Assembly (NCBI GenBank): GCA_013289795.1
Contig: JABCZH010000007.1
Coordinates: forward strand, 124,001-188,000
Direction of reading: 5' to 3'
DNA length: 64,000 nucleotides
Origin: Acidobacteriota bacterium
GTDB taxonomy: Bacteria > Acidobacteriota > Terriglobia > Terriglobales > Acidobacteriaceae
Below are positions 26,525 through 35,210 of this stretch, piece after piece (positions within the stretch are counted from its first letter, which is position 1; the number at the start of each line of letters is the position of its first letter). The notes below the pieces were generated by a model that saw only the letters and a list, made by a program, of their open reading frames with translations, was not told where the DNA came from and searched no databases. The translations under genes were made by a program, and so were the position numbers.

Positions 26525-27190
26525 CTAGCGCTTGATCTGTGCCAGGTAGCCGTGCTCGTAGTGGTAACCCTTGGTAGTGTTTTCCACAAACTTCAGGAAC
26601 TCGCGCAGCCGCTCGCGTTCCGAGACTTCCATCTCGCCGAACTTGATGCGAAGTCCGAAGGAATTGCTTCGCGTTACGGTCCCGTTGATGATCAAACCCT
26701 TGACCCAGATTTTTCCGTTGGCCACCCAGAGCCCAATCTCCAGTTTCGCACCGTTACCCAGCATGGTGGCTGTCTCTACGAAGCATCCTCCGCGGCTGGT
26801 GTTGGAGAGGTTGCCCCAAACCGGAGTAAGAGAACCTTCCATCCGCAGTTCGACGGCGACAAAACACTTCATACGCGGGTAGCGTCTGCGATCTTCTCCC
26901 CATGAAGGGGTAAAGATGTCAGGCTCGAACGGCGGACTAGCGGCGGGATCTGTGGCGGTAATTTGCTCAATCGGATTGGGATGGGATGTGGGGGCAGAGC
27001 CGCTTGTGGTCCGCGCGTGAGTTGATTCACCTTTGATCTTGCGCATGGCTTCGAGTAGCGCGCGATCACGTTTTTCAGGCGGAGCTTCCCGATAAGCCCG
27101 GAGCAGTTCGCCGAGGTGGCTGGCAATCTGCGGGTCAGTGAGAAGCTTGGTCCAATCCGCGCCCGGCGCGGCGGCTTCAGGCTTGTTCAT
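26525..27190 (-). CDS. PilZ-domain protein
   Basis: A helical N-terminus (GELLRAYREAPPEKRDRALL) and a linker are followed by a PilZ domain from about residue 105: DRRRYPRMKCFVAVELRM, NTSRGGCFVET, and SFGLRIKFGEM. The RxxxR and NxSxxG residues for cyclic di-GMP are present. The C-terminal helix ends with KFVENTTKGYHYEHGYLAQ. It resembles the tandem PilZ protein at 14168 in the LEIGLWVANGKIWVKG stretch, so the two may be paralogues. No catalytic domain is present, so an adaptor role is likely. It lies upstream of tkt on the same strand. Confidence 0.87.
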   Translation of the reverse strand: MNKPEAAAPGADWTKLLTDPQIASHLGELLRAYREAPPEKRDRALLEAMRKIKGESTHARTTSGSAPTSHPNPIEQITATDPAASPPFEPDIFTPSWGEDRRRYPRMKCFVAVELRMEGSLTPVWGNLSNTSRGGCFVETATMLGNGAKLEIGLWVANGKIWVKGLIINGTVTRSNSFGLRIKFGEMEVSERERLREFLKFVENTTKGYHYEHGYLAQIKR

Positions 27191-27377
27191 TTCTGGTCAG
27201 TCAGTGCGCGCTTCAGCAGAATTTTCAACAAACCCTAGAGTGAAGCAGGCTGCCGGGTTGGGCAAGATGACCGTGGTTACCATCGTCAGTAACCAGACCC
27301 ATGGTTACCGGCGGAGAAAAGGGGCCGCGGTCCCAGGGGCGGACAGCAACCCTCCCGTGTCTCGCCAATCGAATGTC

Positions 27378-27860
27378 TCAGGCCTGCACGTTGATTGCGG
27401 GTCCTGTCGGATTTTCGCTGGTTGTCGCAGGTAGGTTCGGGGCAAGTGAGCTTTGGAGGTCTTGCCCAGTGACAGCCCAGAAGTCCCCTTTCAAATTGGC
27501 CAGGGATTGTCCGCCTGCTGGATTGCCGGACTGCACGTCCTTTTCATATCGGTTGAAATCCTTCGCAAGTTGCTGGCCTGCGATTTGGCTGGCTTCCTGT
27601 TGGGCGCCGCTCAGATCTCCTGCCTGGATCGACTGACCCAAGCTCTTGAATTCAGCAGCCTGTGTGGGATTAGAGAACGGCCCAGAATTGTTCTGCCCAA
27701 ATGCAGTCAGCGTCGTGTAGGCCTGTTGCACTCCCGCCAGATCGCCGGCCTGCAGCCCTTGCTGTAACTGCCGCCAGGCAGCATCTTCCTGTTGTCTGCG
27801 GGAGATGGGCTGCGGTTGTACCGCCGCCGAACTGGCATTGCTAACGCTTGAAATAGACAT
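27378..27860 (-). CDS. Unknown protein with a repeated QAGDLxGxQQ motif
   Basis: A 160-residue protein starting MSISSVSNASSAAVQPQ. Two related helical units are visible: QQGLQAGDLAGVQQAYTTL and GQSIQAGDLSGAQQEASQI, each followed by a less hydrophobic segment, and a third weaker one further on. The protein is rich in Gln, Ala and Ser and has no signal peptide or membrane helix. Similar repeats occur in small acidobacterial proteins of unknown function. The start is decided by AGGAGAG just before ATG 27860; a longer frame to 28379 would translate non-family sequence. It stands alone on the minus strand, with 187 bases to the downstream PilZ gene. Confidence 0.65.
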   Translation of the reverse strand: MSISSVSNASSAAVQPQPISRRQQEDAAWRQLQQGLQAGDLAGVQQAYTTLTAFGQNNSGPFSNPTQAAEFKSLGQSIQAGDLSGAQQEASQIAGQQLAKDFNRYEKDVQSGNPAGGQSLANLKGDFWAVTGQDLQSSLAPNLPATTSENPTGPAINVQA

Positions 27861-28284
27861 AGACTCTCCTGTGATGGTGTGTTGTCCGACCTGAAAGGGT
27901 TCCTTCCCCGGTTGACTCATCGGCAAAATGCCACATCGCTTTAGTGCCGGGAGGTTTTCATGGCCCCCAGTCTTGCAGTGCCAGTAGTTGCATGTGACTC
28001 GCCAAACAGATCCGGGTCTCCCCCGTGCGAAACCTGTTGATTCTTGGTAGGTATTCCCCGCGACCTCCTTAACGACCTGCTCTGCCCGGGAATCTAACCG
28101 GGAAACCCCTGCCGCTCCTATGACGCACCCCGGCAAATTGTGCCCTATGCAGCCGGCCTGAGCGATCTCTGCTTTTGTGTCCCTCCGGCTGACCGCTACA
28201 ATTAATAATCGACTTTCTGTGGCGGCATGTGCCCGGTGTGCGCTTCTCGATTCGCCTGGCGGAGTCGAAATCAAGTAGGCTTCC
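27861..28284. other. Divergent intergenic region
   Basis: About 420 bases between the repeat protein (minus) and recO (plus). I see no gene. An AT-rich patch, TACAATTAATAAT, near 28197-28209 is a candidate promoter element for recO. A short stem CCCGG/CCGGG with an 8-base loop lies near 28086-28104. Nothing else is distinct. Confidence 0.35.
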
Positions 28285-29028
28285 ATGGTGCTGAAGGAAT
28301 CGGAAGCAATCGTTCTGCGGACGTATCCGCTGCGGGAAGCCGACCTGCTGGTCACTCTATTCACTCGTGCCGAGGGCAAAGTCGACGGTGTGGCCCGCTC
28401 GGCGAAGAAGTCCCGTCGCCGCTTCGGGGGCGCGCTCGAACCCCTGACCTACGTGCGCGCCCACTACGAAGACCGGGAACGCCGCGAGTTAGCGCGGTTG
28501 GATTCCTGCGAAGTGCTGGAATCTCCTCTCGCCTCGGAAGTTACCTATGCACGCGCAGTTGCGCTGGCGCATGTGGCGGAGTTGCTGGATGAGTTGCTGC
28601 CCGACCGCGAGCCCAACGATGCAGTTTTCCGGTTAGCCCTTGCAGTGCTCTCAGGCCTGCGCGGGCCCGACCTCTGGTTGCCCATCACCTATCTCGAGCT
28701 TTGGATGACCCGCCTCATGGGTTATCTGCCGGAGCTGTCCGAGTGTATGACGTGCGGGCGTACGCTGAACGGCAGCCGGGCGTTCTACCATGCTCTTGCA
28801 GACGGGCTGGTGTGTATAGATGACAAGCGGCTGGCGTCCTCGGAGATTTCCGCTGAATCGCGTGTGCTGGCAGCGCGAATGCTCCGCGCCCCGCTGGAGA
28901 GCTTTGCGGGTGCCCCTTGGCCCGAGGCCCAAGCCGCCGACCTGCGAAAGTTCTTGATCCAAACTCTGCAACGGCACATTGAGAAAAAACTGGTGACCGC
29001 AGGGATGCTGGAGAAGGGTGGATTCTAG
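28285..29028 (+). CDS. recO: DNA repair protein RecO
   Basis: A 247-residue protein with the N-terminal OB-fold of RecO (KESEAIVLRTYPLREADLLVTLF, then FGGALEPLTYVRAHY), a helical middle region and a zinc-finger-like segment (CMTCGR, then a third Cys in DGLVC). RecO helps load RecA at gaps with RecF and RecR. The fourth Cys of the usual zinc site is not evident. It precedes glyQ and glyS on the same strand, an order common in bacteria, although here a divergently placed PilZ/SPOR gene intervenes. The ATG matches the family start. Confidence 0.92.
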   Translation: MVLKESEAIVLRTYPLREADLLVTLFTRAEGKVDGVARSAKKSRRRFGGALEPLTYVRAHYEDRERRELARLDSCEVLESPLASEVTYARAVALAHVAELLDELLPDREPNDAVFRLALAVLSGLRGPDLWLPITYLELWMTRLMGYLPELSECMTCGRTLNGSRAFYHALADGLVCIDDKRLASSEISAESRVLAARMLRAPLESFAGAPWPEAQAADLRKFLIQTLQRHIEKKLVTAGMLEKGGF

Positions 29029-29084
29029 GCGCGCACCAAATCGCACGGTCAGTCTAGGGACCGAGCCACACTACAGAATGTCGC

Positions 29085-30692
29085 CTAGGATTTACCGAAG
29101 ACAAGAGCCTGACGTGTACCCCCAAAACGGATTTCAATCAGCAGTCGCGATCCGTCGGGATTTCTCCTGTATACATACGCATCACGCGGGTACTTAACGT
29201 CGCGTTTCACCCATCTCGCGTTGGCGCTTGCAACCACGTAGTCGTTGTGCAGCAATTTCACACTGGCATCGTCGAGGGAGGATTCCCAACTGATAATGTA
29301 ATCCCCCGCGGGTGTGCGGGTACCATTTAGCGTCACCGGGGAACCTAACGTGAAGGGTCGGGAACCTCTTTCGAAAGGTCGCGGCTTGAACCCGCTGGAG
29401 ACCAGATTCTGGTGTGTGATCTTTGCCCGCTCCTCATCACTGTAGGGGCCAACTAATATGTGATAGGAATTGGTCCAAAGAAAACCCTTCTGAACGGCAG
29501 TTGTGGGAAACCCAAGCTGCGACAGTTTATTCATCTCGACGTGAGCCTGTGACTGGTTCTTGAATTTCCCGACATCGAAATACATCTCGGAGGTTGACGC
29601 GGCATTCTCTGAGGTGGAACTCTCGGTCTGGACCTCAGCCTGCTTCGCCGGTTCGACCTTCGGGGCCGGACCGGGCTTGCTTGGAACAGGGTTTGAGCTG
29701 GCTGCGATGGCAGCCGGTGCCGTCGTCGGAGGTGGCGACGAAGGCGACGGGGCGGGAGCCGTGGCCGGAATCTTTGGAGTAGGAGTGCTGGTTGCAGCTG
29801 GTGCAGCGGCAATACTCGATCTTGCGGGCTCGACCTTTGCCTGCTGAGGCGGCGTTGAGTTTGCCTGCGGCGGTGACACGATCTTCTCGGGCTGTCGCAC
29901 GGGCTGGTTGGGCGGTGTCACCAGCTTGTTGAGCTGTGGGGAGCTCTTGCTGGGCGGCGAAGTCGGGATCGGCGCCGCTGCCGGCAATACCACTTGCGGC
30001 GCGGGCGGCGGCAACACCATCGCGGACGCTGGGGGCGTAGCTGGCGATACCGTCGGTGTGACTACGCTCTGCGTCTGGGGTTTTGCCGCAAATCGTTCGC
30101 CCAACCGGATCAGCGACTCACCCAACTCACGACGATAGCTTTGAAACAAGAATGCGGCCACCACGACTGCCGACACCAAAACGCCGGTGAGCAGACCACG
30201 GGAAAACCCGCTCAGTTGCGTGCGTACTCGCACCTTTGTCGAAACCACCCCGAGCGGCGCAGAATCAGGCGCGGCCTGTGTGTCCAGCCGGCCGCTAGCC
30301 GGAGTAGGAAACGCGCGAGGAGGCGGCAAACTCGGTGGAGCGGCGCCAGCGACTGGAGTTGCCGATTGGATCATCCATTTGCGGATTTGTTCGCGACCTT
30401 CCGCGGGAAGAGTGGTGAATTGCAAGCCTGCCTTCTGCGTCTCATCCGTCCACGCCAGGGTAGCTTGGGCCTCAATCCGCCGGTTGCGGTCCGAGAACCA
30501 AAAGCGGACTTTCCCATTCCGCTGAACCGGATCGAAGGAATGAAAGCACAGTCCCTCATCCGAGACGTTCAACACGATCCCGCCATTATTCGGCTCGATG
30601 TTGACATAGGCATGCCCGGTAATGGCGGTTCGCGGAGTTCGGCGGCGCTCCAGGTTTGTCATGCCTTGAACCACTGGGTTGGGGGAAACCAT
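29085..30692 (-). CDS. PilZ - membrane helix - SPOR-like protein
   Basis: Domains in order: PilZ (LERRRTPRTAITGHAYVNIE, then VSDEGLCFHSF; RRxxR and D/NxSxxG-like residues present), a Pro/Ser linker, one membrane helix (GLLTGVLVSAVVVAAFLF), a long Pro/Ala/Lys-rich spacer, and a SPOR-like domain (YFDVGKFKNQSQAHVEMNKL, then YHILVGPYSDEERA) with a beta-rich C-terminal tail. SPOR domains bind denuded peptidoglycan. The arrangement puts a cyclic di-GMP sensor in the cytoplasm and a wall-binding part in the periplasm. The start is uncertain: ATG 30692 or ATG 30662 fits the PilZ domain, while a TTG at 30734 would extend it. Confidence 0.8.
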   Translation of the reverse strand: MVSPNPVVQGMTNLERRRTPRTAITGHAYVNIEPNNGGIVLNVSDEGLCFHSFDPVQRNGKVRFWFSDRNRRIEAQATLAWTDETQKAGLQFTTLPAEGREQIRKWMIQSATPVAGAAPPSLPPPRAFPTPASGRLDTQAAPDSAPLGVVSTKVRVRTQLSGFSRGLLTGVLVSAVVVAAFLFQSYRRELGESLIRLGERFAAKPQTQSVVTPTVSPATPPASAMVLPPPAPQVVLPAAAPIPTSPPSKSSPQLNKLVTPPNQPVRQPEKIVSPPQANSTPPQQAKVEPARSSIAAAPAATSTPTPKIPATAPAPSPSSPPPTTAPAAIAASSNPVPSKPGPAPKVEPAKQAEVQTESSTSENAASTSEMYFDVGKFKNQSQAHVEMNKLSQLGFPTTAVQKGFLWTNSYHILVGPYSDEERAKITHQNLVSSGFKPRPFERGSRPFTLGSPVTLNGTRTPAGDYIISWESSLDDASVKLLHNDYVVASANARWVKRDVKYPRDAYVYRRNPDGSRLLIEIRFGGTRQALVFGKS

Positions 30693-30879
30693 ATGGGGTA
30701 TTTTGTCAATCGTGCAGCAATCGAGTCCGTTCAATAAGCGGCGAACTGACCTGCAGAGGGAACCGCACGTCGGACTTTCCTTGCTGCTTTCCGCCCGCGA
30801 GGTCTAGTCGGAATCTTTTTCCGACTTCAAAAAAGTGCACCGATTTTACACCACTCTGCTTTTTTCGCAAGAGGAGAAA

Positions 30880-30963
30880 ATGACAGTCGCCAATGCGTCC
30901 GAGGCGGACATCCCCGGCGATTCGTCGTCCCGGCGCTCAGTAGCGAGGCTTGCTAGGCTCTAG
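30880..30963 (+). CDS. Possible 27-residue small ORF upstream of glyQ
   Basis: An ATG directly behind GAGGAGAAA starts a 27-codon frame ending at TAG 30961. The peptide is Ser/Arg/Ala-rich (begins MTVANASEADIPGDSSS, ends SVARLARL). It lies about 70 bases before the glyQ start, which itself has no good ribosome binding site. It could be a leader peptide coupling translation to glyQ, or a chance frame behind a purine-rich patch. A repeated AAGCTGACGA follows at 30968-30977 and 30998-31007. No homologue recognised. Confidence 0.3.
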   Translation: MTVANASEADIPGDSSSRRSVARLARL

Positions 30964-31032
30964 CTTGAAGCTGACGAGGAGTTAGGTTTCGGGCCTCAAG
31001 CTGACGACTTCCATCGGCTTCCGTTACAATCG

Positions 31033-32025
31033 TTGCTTAATCCACGCGTCGCTGAACAGGCCTTGAACCCATCCAAGCCCAACTCGCTGACTTTTCAGGA
31101 GCTTATCCTGCGGCTCCAAACCTTCTGGGCGGAGCGCGGATGCGTCTTGCAACAGCCCTACGACGTGGAAGTCGGTGCCGGCACCATGGCACCCGAGACC
31201 TTTTTACGGGTGCTCGGGCCACACTCTTATAAGGTCGCGTACGTCCAGCCCTCTCGCCGCCCGGCCGACGGCCGCTACGGCGAGAACCCCAACCGTCTTT
31301 ATAAGCACACGCAATTGCAGGTCGTCCTGAAGCCGCCGCCGGAGAACGTCCAGGAGCTTTATCTGGAATCGCTGGCTGCCATCGGCATCGACCTGCGCCA
31401 GCACGACATCAAGTTCGAGGAAGACAATTGGGAAGCGCCTACTCTTAGCGCGTGGGGTGTCGGCTGGCAGGTCATGCTTGACGGTCTCGAGGTCACGCAA
31501 TTTACTTATTTCCAGCAGTGCGGCGGCGTGGACCTCGATCCGATTTCTGCGGAGTTGACTTACGGCCTAGAGCGAATCACTGCGTTTCTACAGGATGTCG
31601 ACTCGATCTATGACATCGTGTGGTCGCGCGATCCGGAAAATGGAAAGGCCACGACCTACGGTGACGTGCGGCTCGCCGATGAACAGCAATTCTCGGTTTA
31701 CAACTTTGAACTGGCGGATGTCGAGAAGGCCTGGAAACATTTCGATCTGTGCGAAGCCGAGTGCAAGACCCTGTTGGAGCGGTACTCCGAGCAGATCAAA
31801 GACAAGAAGTCCGGCGACGGTGTAGCCCGCGACAAGAAACGTTTTCCGATTCTTGCAGCCTACGATCTTTGCCTAAAATGCTCGCATCTGTTCAACATTC
31901 TCGATGCACGCGGTGCGATCTCGGTGACAGAGCGCGTGGGGGTGATTGCCCGAGTGCGAGCCTTGGCTGTCGGAATCGCCCGGGCGTATGTGGATCAGCA
32001 AAGAAGCTACGCAGCTGCGGCCTGA
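31033..32025 (+). CDS. glyQ: Glycyl-tRNA synthetase alpha subunit
   Basis: Class II synthetase alpha chain, complete at about 330 residues: [40 protein letters not shown] (motif 2 region), [17 protein letters not shown], and ECMxx-like [16 protein letters not shown] at the end. With the beta subunit encoded 73 bases later it charges tRNA-Gly in an alpha2beta2 enzyme. There is no ATG at the N-terminus. TTG 31033 gives the longest frame; a TTG at 31063 ([11 protein letters not shown]) fits the family start about as well and has ACAGG upstream, so the exact start is open. Confidence 0.95.
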   Translation: MLNPRVAEQALNPSKPNSLTFQELILRLQTFWAERGCVLQQPYDVEVGAGTMAPETFLRVLGPHSYKVAYVQPSRRPADGRYGENPNRLYKHTQLQVVLKPPPENVQELYLESLAAIGIDLRQHDIKFEEDNWEAPTLSAWGVGWQVMLDGLEVTQFTYFQQCGGVDLDPISAELTYGLERITAFLQDVDSIYDIVWSRDPENGKATTYGDVRLADEQQFSVYNFELADVEKAWKHFDLCEAECKTLLERYSEQIKDKKSGDGVARDKKRFPILAAYDLCLKCSHLFNILDARGAISVTERVGVIARVRALAVGIARAYVDQQRSYAAAA

Positions 32026-32098
32026 ACAGAAGCAAGTAGAACTGGTGGAATCTTCGACCTTGTTTGGATCTCAACGACTGCGATCGAAAGCTTATTAA

Positions 32099-34252
32099 AT
32101 GCCTGACTTTCTGCTCGAAATCGGTTGCGAAGAAATTCCCGCGCGGATGATTGATGCCGCCGCGCAGGACCTGTGGGCGCGTACCGCGGCGGTATTGCAA
32201 CAGAACAAACTGGCTCCGGAAACCCGCGATGGGATATATGGGACACACTACTCAACCCCGCGGAGGTTGGCTGTTTTATTCCCTGATGTCCGCGATACGC
32301 AGCAAGACATGCACGAAACAATGGTAGGGCCCTCCGCAGCTATCGCCTACAAAGATGGCCAGCCCACGCCGGCTGCCCACGCATTCGCCAAGAAAGCGGG
32401 CATCGATGTTTCTCGCCTGGAACGCGTCACAACTGCCAAAGGCGAATACCTCTCCGCGAAGGTTACCAAGAAAGGGCGATCGGCCTCCGAAGTCTTGGCC
32501 GAGTTGCTGCCCAAAGAGATCAACTCGCTGTATTGGCCGAAGAATATGTACTGGCGCAAGCCCGGCGAAGTCTTTGTGCGCCCGGTCCGCTGGCTGGTTG
32601 CGTTGTTAGACGCGGAAGTGATCCCGCTCGAATTCGATGGCATCCGCGCCGGAAGCCAGTCGCGAGGGCACCGCATCCTGGCCCCAAGTGCGATTCAGAT
32701 TCCAAGCGCGGGATCTTCATATGTCGACGCTCTGCGCGCCGCGAAAGTCTTAAGCCGCGGCGAGCGCGAGCAACAAATCCGCAAAGCCCTCGACGCCGCA
32801 ACCCGCACCCTCCCCGGCGCCCGCTGGCGTGAAGACAAGAACCTGCTCGATACCGTCGTCAACCTCACGGAGTGGCCGTCGGCGATTCTTGGCGCTTTCG
32901 ATCACGAGTTTCTGCAACTGCCGGAAGAAGTCCTGGTCACCGTCATGCGCGACCATCAGAAGTATTTTGCGGTGGAAGACGGCGCTGGCAAGCTACTGCC
33001 GCATTTTCTCGCAGTGCTGAATACCGACGGCGACCCACAGGGCATTATTCGTCACGGACACGACCGCGTGCTGCGTGCCCGCTTCAACGACGCACGCTTC
33101 TTTTGGCAGACCGATCAGAAACATCCGCTGCGCGAGCGTGTACAGTGGCTAAAGCATGTAACTTTCCAGAAAGATCTGGGCAGTTACTACGAAAAAACTC
33201 TGCGAGTGCAACGCCTGTGTAGTTGGTTGTGCGAGATCATCCGCCAAAGCGGGATGACGATTCGCCCCGGCGTCGTTCACAAAGCTGCGTACTTGGCGAA
33301 GACCGATCTGACCACCGAGCTGGTGAAAGAATTCACCGAATTGCAGGGCGTTGTCGGGGGCTTGTACGCACGGGTTCAGGAACTCGATAGTGAAATTCCG
33401 GATGCGACTCGCCAACTGATCGCGCAAGCCGTTTACGATCAGTACAAGCCGGAATCGATGGAGGATTCAGTGCCGCAAACGCCTGGCGGTGCGGTGCTTT
33501 CGATCGCCGACAAGGCCGACACCATCGCCGGAATGTTTGCTTTGGGATTGCAGCCCACCGGGTCGAAAGATCCATTCGCCTTGCGCCGCCAGGCTAATGG
33601 CATTGTCAGGACGATTGCCGAGCACAAGCTGCCACTGAATTTGAGCGACTTGTTCCGTGACGCCCGCGAGACCTACCGGGGGTCGGAGGCCGAGCGCAAG
33701 TTCTCGAAAGAGATCGACTATGCGGGCGCGGTTCGGGAATTCTTCCGTGAGCGCCTGGAGTTTTATTTGCGTGATGCCTTGGGTTTTAAGTACGACGTGA
33801 TTAAGGCCGTCCTGGCCTCCGGTTCGGACGATGTCGTAGACGTCGTGGCACGTGCAGCGGCGGTCAAGAGTGTATTGCATATGCCGGAGTTTCAAGCCAT
33901 CGCAGCAGCATGCAAACGCATGCGAAACATCCTGAAGCAGGCTGAGGAGAAGGGAATCGAGCCGGCGGCAAAGTTGGAGGATTTGCCGGCGTCGTCGCCA
34001 GAAGAGAAGGACCTGGCAGCCTACTTGGATCTCAACGCCCCGAAGGTCGAGACCAATCGGCAGAAGAGAGAATACGCAGATGCGCTTCGCTTGCTCTCGA
34101 CGGTGCGAGATCAGGTTGACGCCTTTTTCGACAAAGTCATGGTGATGGTGGAGGACGAGCGTATCCGGGCCAACCGGCTGGCGCTGCTGCAGACGTTGTT
34201 AAGAGAATTCTCCACGATTGCAGACTTCTCTGAGATCGTGACCGGTTCGTAA
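32099..34252 (+). CDS. glyS: Glycyl-tRNA synthetase beta subunit
   Basis: Complete at 717 residues and typical for the family: start MPDFLLEIGCEEIPARMI, GPSAAIAYKDGQPTPAAHAF, FVRPVRWLVALLD, the HD-like core DHQKYFAVED, and the C-terminal anticodon-binding region with KVMVMVEDERIRANRLALLQ. The ATG at 32099 matches the conserved start. It pairs with the alpha subunit gene directly upstream. It converges with a hypothetical gene, with an 11-base gap between stops. Confidence 0.96.
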   Translation: MPDFLLEIGCEEIPARMIDAAAQDLWARTAAVLQQNKLAPETRDGIYGTHYSTPRRLAVLFPDVRDTQQDMHETMVGPSAAIAYKDGQPTPAAHAFAKKAGIDVSRLERVTTAKGEYLSAKVTKKGRSASEVLAELLPKEINSLYWPKNMYWRKPGEVFVRPVRWLVALLDAEVIPLEFDGIRAGSQSRGHRILAPSAIQIPSAGSSYVDALRAAKVLSRGEREQQIRKALDAATRTLPGARWREDKNLLDTVVNLTEWPSAILGAFDHEFLQLPEEVLVTVMRDHQKYFAVEDGAGKLLPHFLAVLNTDGDPQGIIRHGHDRVLRARFNDARFFWQTDQKHPLRERVQWLKHVTFQKDLGSYYEKTLRVQRLCSWLCEIIRQSGMTIRPGVVHKAAYLAKTDLTTELVKEFTELQGVVGGLYARVQELDSEIPDATRQLIAQAVYDQYKPESMEDSVPQTPGGAVLSIADKADTIAGMFALGLQPTGSKDPFALRRQANGIVRTIAEHKLPLNLSDLFRDARETYRGSEAERKFSKEIDYAGAVREFFRERLEFYLRDALGFKYDVIKAVLASGSDDVVDVVARAAAVKSVLHMPEFQAIAAACKRMRNILKQAEEKGIEPAAKLEDLPASSPEEKDLAAYLDLNAPKVETNRQKREYADALRLLSTVRDQVDAFFDKVMVMVEDERIRANRLALLQTLLREFSTIADFSEIVTGS

Positions 34253-34263
34253 CGTAGTGCCGC

Positions 34264-34857
34264 TTACTGCACCTTCTGCAAGCGGGCAATCAGCTTCTGT
34301 GCCAGGTTCTCTTCCGCTTCCGACCACAGCAGCCGCCCGCTCGTTCCCGAGTGTTTTTCCACGTTGCCGGTGAAATCAACCAGCTTCTGAACATTCGCCC
34401 GCACCTGCATCTCCACTTCACCAGTGAGTTGCACATGCTCCTGCAAGAACGGCGAATCGGGACCGAAGTCGACTTGAATATGTCCCTCTTCGCGGTACGA
34501 TCCCTCGTCAAACTGCTCACCGCGCACCACAAACCTCACCAGTGATGGTTTGAGCAGCCAATGTTCCTGGCCCTCGCCAAGCATCCACAAGTCCCACGCC
34601 GCCTCGAACACATAGGCATAATCTTCGTGCAGCAGTTCGGACGCCACCAGCACCGCTGCCTCGGGCTGAATCCCATGCGGGAAGGACTGTTCCAGGATCG
34701 TGGCTTCGTCCCAGGAAACCGGATGCAGTCCCACATACTTGATCCCCGGCCGCTCCGCGGAAAACGGAAACTGGCGCATCACCGACAGGGCGCGGGGCAG
34801 CATGTCCTCGACTTCGAAGTCGGGAAACCACAAACTGAGATAAAGCGAATCAGCCAC
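34264..34857 (-). CDS. Conserved hypothetical protein
   Basis: A 197-residue acidic soluble protein I do not recognise. It opens SLYLSLWFPDFEVEDMLPRA and has an alternating beta/helix pattern with many aromatic residues (DYAYVFEAAWDLWMLGEGQE). There is no signal peptide, membrane helix or enzyme motif. The first codon is a GTG at 34857. It lies between glyS (convergent) and tRNA-Glu, alone on its strand. Composition matches its neighbours, so it is probably a real gene; function not assignable. Confidence 0.6.
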   Translation of the reverse strand: MADSLYLSLWFPDFEVEDMLPRALSVMRQFPFSAERPGIKYVGLHPVSWDEATILEQSFPHGIQPEAAVLVASELLHEDYAYVFEAAWDLWMLGEGQEHWLLKPSLVRFVVRGEQFDEGSYREEGHIQVDFGPDSPFLQEHVQLTGEVEMQVRANVQKLVDFTGNVEKHSGTSGRLLWSEAEENLAQKLIARLQKVQ

Positions 34858-35001
34858 GAATTTCTCCGCTGCATGAGATGCGGCGAACCACCGCGAAGGA
34901 ACTATTATTGTAGACGGTTTCTTCGGTCGATCTGCTTTGACAGTGCGGAAGACGCACTGCTACCATCGAAACTGTTCCGTCACAAGCTCTTGTCTCACCT
35001 C

Positions 35002-35079
35002 GTCCCCGTCGTCTAGCCTGGCCTAGGACATCGCCCTTTCACGGCGGTAACACGGGTTCAAATCCCGTCGGGGACGCCA
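35002..35079 (+). tRNA. tRNA-Glu (TTC anticodon)
   Basis: Acceptor arms GTCCCCG (35002-35008) and CGGGGAC (35069-35075) pair perfectly, followed by discriminator G and an encoded CCA. The anticodon stem TCGCC/GGCGG closes a 7-base loop CTTTCAC with anticodon TTC at 35038-35040. The T arm is ACGGG/CCCGT with loop TTCAAAT. The D arm fits a Glu tRNA. A stem-loop and the remains of an integrated element follow. Confidence 0.95.
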
Positions 35080-35091
35080 ACAAAATAAAAG

Positions 35092-35122
35092 GCTTGAAAG
35101 ATTCCGAGAAAATCTCTCAAGC
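35092..35122 (+). other. Stem-loop just downstream of tRNA-Glu
   Basis: GCTTGAAAGATT (35092-35103) pairs with AATCTCTCAAGC (35111-35122) with one mismatch and a 7-base loop. It begins 13 bases after the CCA end. No T-run follows, so it is not a classical terminator; it could still slow RNA polymerase or mark an integrase arm site. Confidence 0.4.
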
Positions 35123-35210
35123 TCGTGGGGACTATGGGGGGACGAAGAACTTCGCCCCCGGCCACGGAAGTGCCATTGTCATCGGTCTTCGGTTGCAGAA
35201 CACTTCGACC

